This document shows, piece by piece, positions 14,869 to 24,458 of a stretch of 33,368 nt of DNA; positions within the stretch are counted from its first letter, which is position 1, and each line of letters starts with the position of its first letter. This stretch comes from Thermoleophilia bacterium (GTDB taxonomy: Bacteria > Actinomycetota > Thermoleophilia > Gaiellales > Gaiellaceae). The position numbers and the translations under genes were made by a program. The notes beneath the pieces were generated by a model. The model ran no database searches. It was not told where the DNA came from and saw only the letters and a program-made list of their open reading frames with translations. The stretch spans positions 1-33,368 of the forward strand of contig JAICLU010000010.1 in NCBI GenBank assembly GCA_025925195.1, read 5' to 3'.

Positions 14869-15513
14869 ATGAGCATGGACGCCGCCGCCGTCTCCCCTCT
14901 CACCGTCGTGGTCGCCGATGACCACCCGCCGATCATCGACGCCGTGCGCCGATTCCTCGAAGCCGCGGGGCTCAACGTGGTCGGAACGGCTCGCGACGGG
15001 CAGACCGCCCTCGCAGCGGTCGAGGCGCACCGGCCGCGAGTGTGCCTCGCGGACGTCCGCATGCCTCACATCGACGGGCTCGAGCTCGCCCGCCGCGTGC
15101 CTGCGGTCAGTCCGGAAACGGCCGTCCTGCTCTATTCCGGCGTCGCCGACGCCGCGCTCGTCTCGGACGCACTCGACGCCGGCGCCCGCGGGTTCGCGCT
15201 GAAGGATGCGCCGCTCGAGGACGTCGTCCGCGCGATCACGACGGTCGCACGCGGAGACCTCTACATCGATCCGGTGCTCGCCGCGGCGCTCGCGACCGGT
15301 CGCCGCGGCAACGATCGCCGTGCGCTGTCGCAGCGCGAACGCGAGGTGCTGCGGCTCCTCGCCGAGGGCGGTTCGTATGCCGAGATCGGCAGCATGCTCT
15401 TCCTGTCGCCGGACACCGTTCGAGCGCACGCGCAACGCGCGATGACGAAGCTCGGGGCGCGGACGCGCACCCAGGCCGTCGCCGTCGCGATGCGCGAAGC
15501 GATGATCGCCTAA
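14869..15513 (+). CDS. LuxR/NarL-family response regulator (paralogue of the 12081 gene)
   Basis: VVVADDHPPIIDAVRRFL...CLADVRMPHIDGLELA; LSQREREVLRLLAEGGSYAEIGSMLFLSPDTVRAHAQRAMTKLGARTRTQAVAVAMREAMIA. Confidence 0.93.
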   Translation: MSMDAAAVSPLTVVVADDHPPIIDAVRRFLEAAGLNVVGTARDGQTALAAVEAHRPRVCLADVRMPHIDGLELARRVPAVSPETAVLLYSGVADAALVSDALDAGARGFALKDAPLEDVVRAITTVARGDLYIDPVLAAALATGRRGNDRRALSQREREVLRLLAEGGSYAEIGSMLFLSPDTVRAHAQRAMTKLGARTRTQAVAVAMREAMIA

Positions 15514-15545
15514 ATCCGATCTCGCTCGGCAGGCGTAGGAGGGGC

Positions 15546-16031
15546 ATGAGCCGCTTCCTTCCCGTCGTCGCAGTTGCACTCGTCGCCGTCTCCGCCTCGT
15601 GGGCGGCGGCGCCGCCCGCGAAGGTCGGCATCCGCGCGACCTCGCTCGGCCTCGTGCTCGTGGACGCACACGGGCGCACGCTCTACGCATTCGATCTCGA
15701 CAAGGCCGGCAGGAGCGCCTGCTCGGGCGCGTGCGCCGCGGCCTGGCCGCCGCTCGTGACGAGCGGCAAGCCGCGCGCCGCGGGCATCCCGGCGTCGAAG
15801 CTCCGGACCGTCAAGCGGAGCGACGGCCGTCTGCAGGTGACCTTCGCGGGCCATCCGCTGTATTTCTTCGCCAAGGACCGCAAGGCCGGCCAGGTCGCCG
15901 GCGCGGCGGTCGCGCACTGGGCGGCGCTGTCGCCCGGCGGCGTGAAGGTGCACGCGACGAGCGCGGGCGGAGCCGTGCCGCCGCCCGTCACGTCTACCGA
16001 CCCCGGTTACGGCGGCGGCGACGGCTATTGA
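15546..16031 (+). CDS. Secreted COG4315-like repeat protein of unknown function
   Basis: Signal peptide MSRFLPVVAVALVAVSASWAA; two repeat units GRTLYAFDLDKAGRSACSGACAAAWPPL and GHPLYFFAKDRKAGQVAGAAVAHWAALSPGG; RBS aggaggggc. Confidence 0.82.
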   Translation: MSRFLPVVAVALVAVSASWAAAPPAKVGIRATSLGLVLVDAHGRTLYAFDLDKAGRSACSGACAAAWPPLVTSGKPRAAGIPASKLRTVKRSDGRLQVTFAGHPLYFFAKDRKAGQVAGAAVAHWAALSPGGVKVHATSAGGAVPPPVTSTDPGYGGGDGY

Positions 16032-16034
16032 CCC

Positions 16035-16061
16035 GCGCCGCCGCCGTGCCGGCGGCAGCGC
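16035..16061. terminator. GC-rich hairpin between convergent genes
   Basis: gcgc-c-gccgccg-tgc-cggcggc-a-gcgc, no T tract. Confidence 0.5.
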
Positions 16062-16069
16062 GGTCTGAA

Positions 16070-17413
16070 TCAGGCGGCCGAGTAGCCCTCGCGCAGGAGT
16101 AGCCGCCGCGCGCGCTCGAGGTTGTCGGCGCCCGCGACGAGCACCACGAGCACGCCGCCGTACTCCGGCGAGACGTGGCGCAGCTCGAAGTCCTCGATGT
16201 TGATCCCGGCCGCGCCGAGTGTCTGCGTGATCCGCGCCAGCACACCCGGCTTGTCGGGGACGCGTACGCGAAGCCGGTGCAGCTGCTTCGCGTCGGTCTG
16301 GTACGCGTACTCGAGCATCCGGGTTCGCGTGGCCGCGGCGCGCTCGATCCACTGCTCGAGGAAGGCGCGATCGCCCGCGCGTAGCGCGGCGACGACGCAG
16401 GTCGCCGCCTCGGCGTGCGCGTCGAGCGCGGCCGCCAGCTCGTCGGCGTTCTCGACGAAGATGTCGGCCCAGATGCCCGCGTTCGCACCCGCGACGCGGG
16501 TCATCTCGCGCAGCGCCGCCCCGGCGTAGCCGAGCGTCTCCTCGCCGCCCGCCGCGACGTCCTGCATGAGGAGGTTCGCGAGCGCGTGCGGGAGATGGCT
16601 CGTGAGGGAGAGGACGCGGTCGTGCGTCTCGGCGTCGAGCCGCACCGGGCGTGCGCCGACCGACTCGACGAACCGCTCGACGAGCTGCACGCGGCGGGCG
16701 TCGCTCGTCGCGGTCGGCGTCAGGATCCACGTCGCGCCGTCGAAGAGGTCGGCGGTCGCGCGTCCTGGGCCGCCGGTCGCGCCACCGGCGAGCGGATGGC
16801 CGGGCACGAAGCGCCCGTCCTCGATCACGGCGACGCCGCGCTTCGTCGAGCCGACGTCGGTGATCGTCGCGCCCTCGGTCCGCGCGAGCGCGTCGCGCAC
16901 GGCGCCGGGCAGCGCGCCCACGGGCACCGCGACCACGACCAGCTCGACGTCGAGCGAATCCGCCGGCGCGAGGCCCGACGCCCGTAGCGCTGCCGGATCC
17001 TCGTCCCAGCCGACGATGTGCTCGACCCCGGCGCGCTTCGCGGCAAGCCCGATCGACGTTCCGACGAGGCCGGTCCCGATCACGGCGAGCGACTTCACCG
17101 CGGCCCGGCGCGGCGCCACGGCCGCGACCGGCGCTGCGGCCGGGCGGCCGGCCCGGAGCTCCTGCTTCATCACGTCGAGCAGGGCGGAGAAGGCCGTCCG
17201 CACGCCCTGTTCCGACAACGGGCCGGCGTTCGCGCCCGCCAGATCGGCGAGCAGATCGGCCTCGCGCTTCGCATCGATCGGCGGCGCGCCCGTCTCCGTC
17301 TTGTGCTCGGCGACGGCCTGCACGAGCGCCAGCCGGCGGTTGAGCGCGTCGAGCAGCGACCGGTCGATCGCGGCGATCTGATCCCTCAGACGTGTCAGCT
17401 CGGGGTCGGCCAC
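16070..17413 (-). CDS. tyrA: Fused chorismate mutase - prephenate dehydrogenase - ACT domain protein
   Basis: GTG 17413; CM-like LTRLRDQIAAIDRSLLDALNRRLALVQAVAEHK; NAD-binding LAVIGTGLVGTSIGLAAKRAG; VGSTKRGV, GHPLAGG; C-terminal ACT LHRLRVRVPDKPGVLARITQTLGAAGINIEDFE. Confidence 0.92.
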   Translation of the reverse strand: MADPELTRLRDQIAAIDRSLLDALNRRLALVQAVAEHKTETGAPPIDAKREADLLADLAGANAGPLSEQGVRTAFSALLDVMKQELRAGRPAAAPVAAVAPRRAAVKSLAVIGTGLVGTSIGLAAKRAGVEHIVGWDEDPAALRASGLAPADSLDVELVVVAVPVGALPGAVRDALARTEGATITDVGSTKRGVAVIEDGRFVPGHPLAGGATGGPGRATADLFDGATWILTPTATSDARRVQLVERFVESVGARPVRLDAETHDRVLSLTSHLPHALANLLMQDVAAGGEETLGYAGAALREMTRVAGANAGIWADIFVENADELAAALDAHAEAATCVVAALRAGDRAFLEQWIERAAATRTRMLEYAYQTDAKQLHRLRVRVPDKPGVLARITQTLGAAGINIEDFELRHVSPEYGGVLVVLVAGADNLERARRLLLREGYSAA

Positions 17414-17529
17414 GACCGCAGTCTGCCGGTAAAGACCCCTGCAACGCGGCAAAAACGGCGGGTGGAGGGGCGCGCCGTCCTGTCCATGCGCTTCAATTGG
17501 CCACGGTATTGACCCGGAGGAGGCTCTGA

Positions 17530-17850
17530 ATGGCAATGACGCAGACTCAGCTCGCCGATGCAGTCGCCGAAAAGGCGGGGCTCTCGCGCGCCGATGCAAA
17601 GAAGGCGATCACGGCTCTCGAGGACGTCGTGGTCGAGCAGATCGGCCAGGCCGAGAAGGTGAAGATCGGCGGGATCGTCCAGATCGAGGCGCGGATGCGC
17701 CCGGCGACGCAGGAGCGACAGGGCCGCAACCCGGCGACGGGCGAGGAGATCACGATCTCCGCGAAGCCGGCGTCGGTCGCAGTGAAGGCCCGCCCGCTGG
17801 CGAAGGCCAAGAACGCGGCACCGTCGGTGTCGGCACTGCAGAACCGCTAG
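17530..17850 (+). CDS. HU-family DNA-binding protein (divergent)
   Basis: MAMTQTQLADAVAEKAGLSRADAKKAITALEDVVVEQIGQAEKVKIGGIVQIEARMRPATQERQGRNPATGEEITI; RBS cggaggagg. Confidence 0.88.
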   Translation: MAMTQTQLADAVAEKAGLSRADAKKAITALEDVVVEQIGQAEKVKIGGIVQIEARMRPATQERQGRNPATGEEITISAKPASVAVKARPLAKAKNAAPSVSALQNR

Positions 17851-17883
17851 CGGTTCGACGACACGGGGTCTCTGAGAAATCGG

Positions 17884-17914
17884 CGAGGGCGGGGCCGCTA
17901 CGGCTCCGCCCTCG
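17884..17914. terminator. 13-bp (one G-U) hairpin at convergent HU/galK ends; overlaps the galK stop codon
   Basis: cgagggcggggcc-gctac-ggctccgccctcg. Confidence 0.6.
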
Positions 17915-18917
17915 TTGCTCCGTCGCTGGCCCGGCAGACGTATGCCGTCGCGCCGGCGCGTTCGGCGGCTGCCCGCGCGTCGTCGACCGCAGCGACGGCG
18001 ACGAGGGCGACCGTGCAGCCGCCGAAGCCGCCGCCCGTCAGTCGCGACCCGTAGCAGCCGTCGACCGCGCGAACGCGCGCGGCGAGCTCGTCGAGCTCGT
18101 CGGGGACGATCTCGTAGTCGTCGCGCATGCTGACGTGCGACTCGAGCATCAGCTCGCCGACGCTTTCGAGGTCGCCGGCTCCGAGCGCACGAGCGGCGGC
18201 GAGTGTGCGCGCATTCTCGGTCACGACGTGTCGTGCGCGCTTGCGTAGCTCCTCCGGCAGCGCCGCGACCTGCTCGAGCGTCGCGTCGCGGAGCGCCGTG
18301 ACGCCGAGCAGCCGGGCCGCCTCCTCGCACGCCGCTCGGCGGTCGTTGTAGCCGGACGACGCGAGGCGGCGCTCGACGTGGCTGTCGCACACGACGATCG
18401 CGACGCCGTCCGGGATCGGAATGTGGCGGTAGCTCAGGTCGCGGCAGTCGAGCAGCAGTGCGTGCCCGGCGCGGGCGAGCGCGGCCGTGAACTGGTCCAT
18501 GATCCCGCACTGGACGCCGACGAACTCGTTCTCGGCCCGCTGGGCGAGCAGGGCGAGCCGGTCGCCGGGGAGGTCCGAGAGCGCGCGGCCGACAGCGACC
18601 TCGAGCGCCGCCGACGACGAGAGGCCGGCGCCGCGCGGGACGTCGCTCTCGATTAGCAGGTCGGCGCCGTGCTCGAGCGCGAGCAGGTCCACGACGCCGC
18701 GGACGTAGTCGCGCCACGAGCCGGTGCGATCGATCGCGTCGAGCGTGAACGCGTCGCGCTCGTCGAGGTCGGCGGCGTCGACCTCGACGATTCGGTCGGT
18801 GCGCGGTCGAACGTCGACGGTCGTGAACCGGTCGATCGCGGCCGGCAGCACGAAGCCGTCGTTGTAGTCCGTGTGCTCGCCGATCAGGTTGACGCGCCCG
18901 GGCGCGCGGGCTCTCAT
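17898..18917 (-). CDS. galK: Galactokinase
   Basis: [60 protein letters not shown]. Confidence 0.96.
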   Translation of the reverse strand: MRARAPGRVNLIGEHTDYNDGFVLPAAIDRFTTVDVRPRTDRIVEVDAADLDERDAFTLDAIDRTGSWRDYVRGVVDLLALEHGADLLIESDVPRGAGLSSSAALEVAVGRALSDLPGDRLALLAQRAENEFVGVQCGIMDQFTAALARAGHALLLDCRDLSYRHIPIPDGVAIVVCDSHVERRLASSGYNDRRAACEEAARLLGVTALRDATLEQVAALPEELRKRARHVVTENARTLAAARALGAGDLESVGELMLESHVSMRDDYEIVPDELDELAARVRAVDGCYGSRLTGGGFGGCTVALVAVAAVDDARAAAERAGATAYVCRASDGATRAEP

Positions 18918-19831
18918 ACGGCGCGCAGCCGCTCGGCCGCCTGCTCCGGCGTCAGGTCACGCTGCGGCTCTGCGAGCAGCTCGTAGCCGACCATGAACTT
19001 GCGCACCGTCGCCGATCGCAGCAGCGGCGGATAGAAGTGCACGTGCAGGTGCGCCGACTGGTGCAATCCCATCGAGTACGGGAAGCGCGTGTCGAAGAGC
19101 CGGTCGTAGCGCTGCACGAGCGCCTTGAGGATCGAAGCGAGCGCGGCGCGCTCGTCGCCGTCGAGCTCGAGCAGCGACGGCACGACGCGCCGCGACGCGA
19201 CGAGCGTCTCGAACGGCCAGACCGCCCAGTACGGGACGACGGCGACGAAGTGCTCGTTCGCCTCGACCACGCGCTCACGCTCGTCGGCGAGCTGGTCGGC
19301 GAGCAAGCTCGGCTCGGCCGCGAAGCGCTCCTGCTCGCGGGCGACGTGCATCGGCACGTGCTCGGTCGCCCAGATCTGGCCGTGCGGGTGCGGGTTGCTC
19401 GCACCCATCATCTCGCCGCGGTTCTCGAAGATCTGCACGTGGCCGATCCGTGGATCGTCCAGGAGCTCCGCGTATTGCTCCGTCCAGACGCGGACGACCC
19501 GCTCCACGTCCCGCAGCGGCAGGTCGCCGAGCCCGAGGTCGTGCCTCGGGGAGTAGCAGACGACGCGACACGTGCCGTACTCGCCGTCACCGGACGGCAC
19601 GAGCGCGGGATAGTCGTTCGTGAAGACAAACGTCCCCTCGTAGCCGGGGTTGCGCTCGCCGCCCGCGCGCTCGTTGCCGGGGCACAGGTAGCACCCCGGG
19701 TCGTAACGGGGCAGCGACGACGGCGCTGCGCTCTCGACCTGTCCCTGCCAGGGACGGTCGGTGCGCTGCGGGGAGACGAGGACCCATTCGCCGTTCAACG
19801 GGTTGTAGCGCCGGTGAGGGTGCACGCTCAC
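18914..19831 (-). CDS. galT: Galactose-1-phosphate uridylyltransferase
   Basis: [43 protein letters not shown]; 4-bp overlap with galK. Confidence 0.96.
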   Translation of the reverse strand: MSVHPHRRYNPLNGEWVLVSPQRTDRPWQGQVESAAPSSLPRYDPGCYLCPGNERAGGERNPGYEGTFVFTNDYPALVPSGDGEYGTCRVVCYSPRHDLGLGDLPLRDVERVVRVWTEQYAELLDDPRIGHVQIFENRGEMMGASNPHPHGQIWATEHVPMHVAREQERFAAEPSLLADQLADERERVVEANEHFVAVVPYWAVWPFETLVASRRVVPSLLELDGDERAALASILKALVQRYDRLFDTRFPYSMGLHQSAHLHVHFYPPLLRSATVRKFMVGYELLAEPQRDLTPEQAAERLRAV

Positions 19832-19836
19832 ACACT

Positions 19837-19842
19837 TACACT
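19837..19842 (+). promoter_or_regulatory. Candidate -10 element (TACACT) for leaderless nagA transcript
   Basis: TAnnnT-type hexamer ends exactly 6 nt before the nagA GTG in the 17-bp galT/nagA gap. Confidence 0.4.
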
Positions 19843-19848
19843 CCGGCC

Positions 19849-20883
19849 GTGAGGCTCGGCGTCGCCTATGCGCTCGTCGACGGCGTGCTTCTGCCCGGCG
19901 ACGTCGAGATCGAGGACGGCCGCATCACGGCGGTCGGGCTTGCCGGAACCGGAACGGGGATCGCGGCGCCCGGCTTCGTCGACGTCCACATCCACGGCTT
20001 CGCCGGCGTCGACTTCGCGACCGCAGACGCGGAGGGCTACCGGCACGCGACCGAGGCGCTGCTCGCGACCGGCGTCACGTCGTATCGCCCGTCGTTCATC
20101 ACCGCGAGCGAGGACGAGCTCGTCGCGGCGCTCGCGGAGGTACCGCCCGGTCTCGGCGCCCATCTCGAGGGACCCTTCATCGCATCGGTGCGACTCGGCA
20201 TGCATCCCGCCGACGCGCGGCGCGATCCCGACGTCGCGCTGCTCGAGCGGCTGCTCGCCGCCGGCCCCGTCGCGCACGTCACGCTCGCGCCCGAGCTCCC
20301 CGGCGCCGCCGGCCTGATCGACGTGCTCGTCGCGCGCGGGATCGTCGTCGCCTGCGGCCACACGAACGCGACCGCCGAGCAGGCGTACGAGGCGTTCGAC
20401 CGCGGCGCCCGCCACGTGACGCACCTGTTCAACGCGATGCGGCCGTTCACGCACCGCGATCCCGGAATCGCCGGCGCGGCGCTGACCCGCGACGACGTGA
20501 CGGTCGAGCTGATCCTCGACGGCCATCACCTCTCCGACGAGGCCGTGCGCATCGCGCTGCGCGCGGCACCCGACCGGCTCGTCCTCGTCACCGACGGGCT
20601 CGCGGCGGCGGGAATGGGGGACGGCGACTGGCGGCTGGGACCGCAGCCGGTGTTCGTCCGGGACGGCGTCGCGCGTCTCGAGAACGGCGTGCTGGCCGGC
20701 AGCGTGCTGACGATGCCGCGCGCGATCCGCGAGCTCGTCCGCATCGGCGCGTCGATCGAGCAGGCGCTGCAGGCTGCGTCACGGCGGACGCTCGGGCCGG
20801 GCGCCGCGGGCGACGTCGTCGTTCTCGACGACGGGCTCGAGCCGACGGCGGTGTACCTAGGCGGCGTACGCCGAAGCTTGTAG
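19849..20883 (+). CDS. nagA: N-acetylglucosamine-6-phosphate deacetylase
   Basis: [82 protein letters not shown]. Confidence 0.94.
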   Translation: MRLGVAYALVDGVLLPGDVEIEDGRITAVGLAGTGTGIAAPGFVDVHIHGFAGVDFATADAEGYRHATEALLATGVTSYRPSFITASEDELVAALAEVPPGLGAHLEGPFIASVRLGMHPADARRDPDVALLERLLAAGPVAHVTLAPELPGAAGLIDVLVARGIVVACGHTNATAEQAYEAFDRGARHVTHLFNAMRPFTHRDPGIAGAALTRDDVTVELILDGHHLSDEAVRIALRAAPDRLVLVTDGLAAAGMGDGDWRLGPQPVFVRDGVARLENGVLAGSVLTMPRAIRELVRIGASIEQALQAASRRTLGPGAAGDVVVLDDGLEPTAVYLGGVRRSL

Positions 20884-22650
20884 CGCGTACAGCTCGGCGT
20901 AGATGCCGTTGTGCGCGACGAGCTCCTCGTGCGTGCCCTGCTCGGCGACCCGGCCGCCGGCGACGACGACGATCCGGTCGGCCATGCGGACGGTCGAGAA
21001 GCGGTGCGAGACGAAGACGGCGATCCCGCCGGTGGCCTGCGCGACGGCGCGGGCCGACTCGGCGTAGCGCTCGAACAGCTCGTGCTCGGCGCTCGCGTCG
21101 AGGGCAGACGTCGGCTCGTCGAGGATCAGGAGCAGCGGCCGCTCGCGCATCATCGCGCGCGCGAGCGCGAGCTTCTGCCACTGACCGCCCGAGAGCTCCG
21201 TGCCGCCCTCCGGGTGTGAGGTGCCGACGGGCGTCGCGAGCCCGGCCGGGAGATCCGCCACGACGTCGTGCGCCGCGCCGCGTTCGACCGCCCGGTCGAC
21301 TGCGTCGAGATCGCCGATCAGCGGCAGGTCGCCGACGCCCACGCTCTCGCCGGCGAGCAGCTCGAAGCGGACGAAGTCCTGGAATCCGGCCGCGATCCGC
21401 CCGCGCCATGCGCCCGGCTCGATCGTCGCGAGGTCGACGCCGTCGACCGTGATCCGGCCGCGGGTCGGATCGTAGAAGCGGCAGAGGAGCTTGACGAGCG
21501 TCGACTTGCCGGCGCCGTTCTCGCCGACGAAGGCCACGGTCGAGCCGGCGGGGAGGTCGAGATCGACGCCCTCGAGAACCGGCGAATCCGTCGCCGGGTA
21601 CGTGAACGCGAGGCCTTCGACGCGGACGCCGCGCTCGATGCGCGCCGGGGCTGCCGCCGCGCCGTGCGTGCCGGGTGGATACAGCTCGCGCAGAAGCTTG
21701 CGCATCTCGCGCATCCGGTCCGCGGCGGTCGACGCACGCTGCAGCCGCTGCATCGCCGAGACGACGCCGAAGACGAGCTGGTTCGTCTGGCTCGCGAGCG
21801 AAACCGCGAGTACGACGTCGCCCGTCGTGTGCGCCCCTCGGACCGCGCCACGGACGACGATCAGGAGCGCACCGACGTAGCCGACCCCAAATACGAGGAA
21901 GCCTGCGGCGCGTGCGAGCACGCCGCTCAGCTCGGAGCGGAAGAAGATCTGCCGCAGCTCCGACCGAGCCGCCCGCAGGCGGTTGCCGATCTCCTCGTCG
22001 AGCCCGAACAGACGGACCTCCTTCGCGGCGTCTGCGCGCAGCGCGAGATCGGCGTAGTGGCTCGCGCGACGCTGCCGGTCCGCGCTCGCCTGCCAGCTCT
22101 TCGTGAAATGCTGCCACGACCAGCGCGTCCCGACGAGGGGCGGGAGCGCGAACAGCAGCAGGAGCAGCAGGATCGGCTGCAGCCGGGCGAGCAGCAGGAC
22201 AGTCAACGCGAGCTGGACGGCGACCCCGATCGCGACGACCGCCGACCGCACCGACATGTAGCGCCACGCGCCTTCGTTCCGGATCAGCTCGAGCTCGTCC
22301 GAGTACTTCGCATTCTCGAGATGAGCAAGTCCCGACGGGCCTTGCGCGATCTCCGCGATGTCGTCGGTGAGATCGATCACGTTCTGGTCGGCGACCTCGA
22401 CGAAGAGAACGTGCAGCAGGTGGTAGCCGATCGCGTTCAGCAAGGCGAGCAGCGGCAGGGCGATCGCCCAGCGCGTTGCGGTGTGGCCGTCGTGCGCGAG
22501 CACGGCGTCGGTGACGTGCTTCAGCGTGAGCGGCGTCAGCGGCGCGCTCGCGTAGCTCAGCAGGGTCAGCCCGAAGATCCCGACGAGCCGCGGTGGGCTC
22601 GCGCGCCAGGCACCGCCCAGGATCGTGATGAAGCCGCGGATGAAGCTCAC
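20857..22650 (-). CDS. ABC exporter half-transporter (permease-ATPase fusion)
   Basis: GTG 22650 VSFIRGFITILGGAW; Walker A GENGAGKSTLVKLL; LSGGQWQKLALARAMM; ILDEPTSALD. Confidence 0.9.
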   Translation of the reverse strand: MSFIRGFITILGGAWRASPPRLVGIFGLTLLSYASAPLTPLTLKHVTDAVLAHDGHTATRWAIALPLLALLNAIGYHLLHVLFVEVADQNVIDLTDDIAEIAQGPSGLAHLENAKYSDELELIRNEGAWRYMSVRSAVVAIGVAVQLALTVLLLARLQPILLLLLLFALPPLVGTRWSWQHFTKSWQASADRQRRASHYADLALRADAAKEVRLFGLDEEIGNRLRAARSELRQIFFRSELSGVLARAAGFLVFGVGYVGALLIVVRGAVRGAHTTGDVVLAVSLASQTNQLVFGVVSAMQRLQRASTAADRMREMRKLLRELYPPGTHGAAAAPARIERGVRVEGLAFTYPATDSPVLEGVDLDLPAGSTVAFVGENGAGKSTLVKLLCRFYDPTRGRITVDGVDLATIEPGAWRGRIAAGFQDFVRFELLAGESVGVGDLPLIGDLDAVDRAVERGAAHDVVADLPAGLATPVGTSHPEGGTELSGGQWQKLALARAMMRERPLLLILDEPTSALDASAEHELFERYAESARAVAQATGGIAVFVSHRFSTVRMADRIVVVAGGRVAEQGTHEELVAHNGIYAELYALQASAYAA

Positions 22651-24458
22651 GACTGGAACCTCGCCGCCTGGAGGTGGAAGAGCTCCGCGTAGCGCCCGTC
22701 GAGGGCGAGCAGTTGGGCATGCGTCCCGTCCTCGACCACCCGGCCGTGCTCGAGCACGACGATCCGGTCCGCACGGCGCACCGTCGAGAACCGATGGGAG
22801 ATCAGGATCGTCGTCAGGCCGCGCGTCAGCTCGAGGAAGCGGTCGAAGAACGCAGCCTCGGCGCGAACGTCGAGGTTCGCGGTCGGCTCGTCGAGCACGA
22901 GAACGCTCGCTCCGCCCTCGACGGCCATCAAGGCGCGCGCGATCGCGACCCGCTGCCACTGTCCACCCGAGAGCTCGGCGCCGCCGTCGTACGACCGTGA
23001 GAGCGGCGTCTCGAGCCCCTGCGGCAACTCCTCCACGAAGTCGAGTGCCCCGGCCCGATCGAGCGACGAGCGGATCTTGTCGGTGTCGTGCAGGTGGGCG
23101 ACGGAGCCGAAGCCGACGTTGTCGCGGACGGAGAGCTCGTAGTGCACGAAATCCTGGAAGATCGCCGCGACCCGGCGCCGCCAGGAACGCACGTCGAAGT
23201 CGGTGATCGGCCGTCCGTCGACCAGGATGCGGCCCGCCTGCGGCTCGTAGAGCCGCGCCAGCAGCTTGACGAGCGTCGTCTTCCCGGCCCCGTTCAGGCC
23301 CACGATCGCGAGCGATCTGCCGGCCTCGATCGTCAGGTCGAGGTCACGCAACACCGGCGTCTCGCCGTAGCCGAAGCCCACGTGCTCGAAGCGCACGGAG
23401 TTCCGCGGCAGCCCGTCGGCGGCGGCGGTCCCGGCGGTCTCGGTCTCGGCGGCCACCCGGGCCTCCAGGCGCTCCAGCCCGACGAACGAGCGCACGCCCC
23501 ATTCGGTCTGAAAGTCGGAGCTGTCGTTGAACGTCCCGAGCGTCCCGATCAGCGAGATTCCCTGCAGCACGTACGCGAGCTCGCCGATCGAGAGCGAACC
23601 GTGTGCGGCGGCGCGCGCCGCGCCGATCGTCGCGACCGCACACAGTACGAGCCACACCGGCGACGACAGCGCATACGAGCCGTAGATCCGCCGCCGGCGT
23701 GAGCGCCAGACGGGGAGGAGCGCGGCGTACGACGTCGCGCGGTAATGGTCGCGCAGCCAGCTGCGCAGGCCGAACACGCGGATCTCCTTGCCGGCGGCGG
23801 AGGAGGTGATGAGGTCGCGGAAATAGCTCTTGCGCCGGCGAAGCCGGTGGAAGCTGCCTTCGAAACGGGAATGGATCCCGAACCCCGTACGGATGGCGAC
23901 GCGCATCGTCAGCGATCCGGCCGCAAGGAGGACCGCCGCCCACCAGGCATAGACGACGCCGATGAGGATCGACGCGACCGCCCATTGCAGATACATGGAG
24001 AGCAGCACGAGCGTGCCCCAGCACGCCGAGCCGGGCGTGAAACCGGTCCCGCGCTGGGGGTCCGAAAGATCGGTGAGCGTGTCGAAGGTGTCGGATTCCT
24101 CGAGCGCGCCCACGCCGATCGGGCCGAACGACGCCGCAGCTGCACGTTCGCGGAGGCGATCGTCGATCTTCCACGCGAGCATGAACTCGGCTGTGAACTG
24201 CAACGGGCCGACCACCTGCTGGACGACGAAGAGCAGGCCGGCGAGGATCAGCATGTCGCGCAACGACCGCCATTCAGGCGAGCCCAGACCCGCACGCACC
24301 GCTCCCGGGACGCGGCCGACCACGGCGCTCGTCGTGACGATGAATGCGACCGGCATCAGACCCGCGAGAACTTGCAGCCCGATCCCGAGCGGCACCATCC
24401 GGCCCCCGTACGGGAACAGCCGCAGCACCGCGAGCCGGAAGCGAATGCGCTCACGCAC
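22647..24458 (-). CDS. ABC exporter half-transporter (permease-ATPase fusion)
   Basis: Walker A GLNGAGKTTLVKLLARLY; LSGGQWQRVAIARALM; LDEPTANLD; 4-bp overlap with the downstream half-transporter. Confidence 0.9.
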   Translation of the reverse strand: MRERIRFRLAVLRLFPYGGRMVPLGIGLQVLAGLMPVAFIVTTSAVVGRVPGAVRAGLGSPEWRSLRDMLILAGLLFVVQQVVGPLQFTAEFMLAWKIDDRLRERAAAASFGPIGVGALEESDTFDTLTDLSDPQRGTGFTPGSACWGTLVLLSMYLQWAVASILIGVVYAWWAAVLLAAGSLTMRVAIRTGFGIHSRFEGSFHRLRRRKSYFRDLITSSAAGKEIRVFGLRSWLRDHYRATSYAALLPVWRSRRRRIYGSYALSSPVWLVLCAVATIGAARAAAHGSLSIGELAYVLQGISLIGTLGTFNDSSDFQTEWGVRSFVGLERLEARVAAETETAGTAAADGLPRNSVRFEHVGFGYGETPVLRDLDLTIEAGRSLAIVGLNGAGKTTLVKLLARLYEPQAGRILVDGRPITDFDVRSWRRRVAAIFQDFVHYELSVRDNVGFGSVAHLHDTDKIRSSLDRAGALDFVEELPQGLETPLSRSYDGGAELSGGQWQRVAIARALMAVEGGASVLVLDEPTANLDVRAEAAFFDRFLELTRGLTTILISHRFSTVRRADRIVVLEHGRVVEDGTHAQLLALDGRYAELFHLQAARFQS

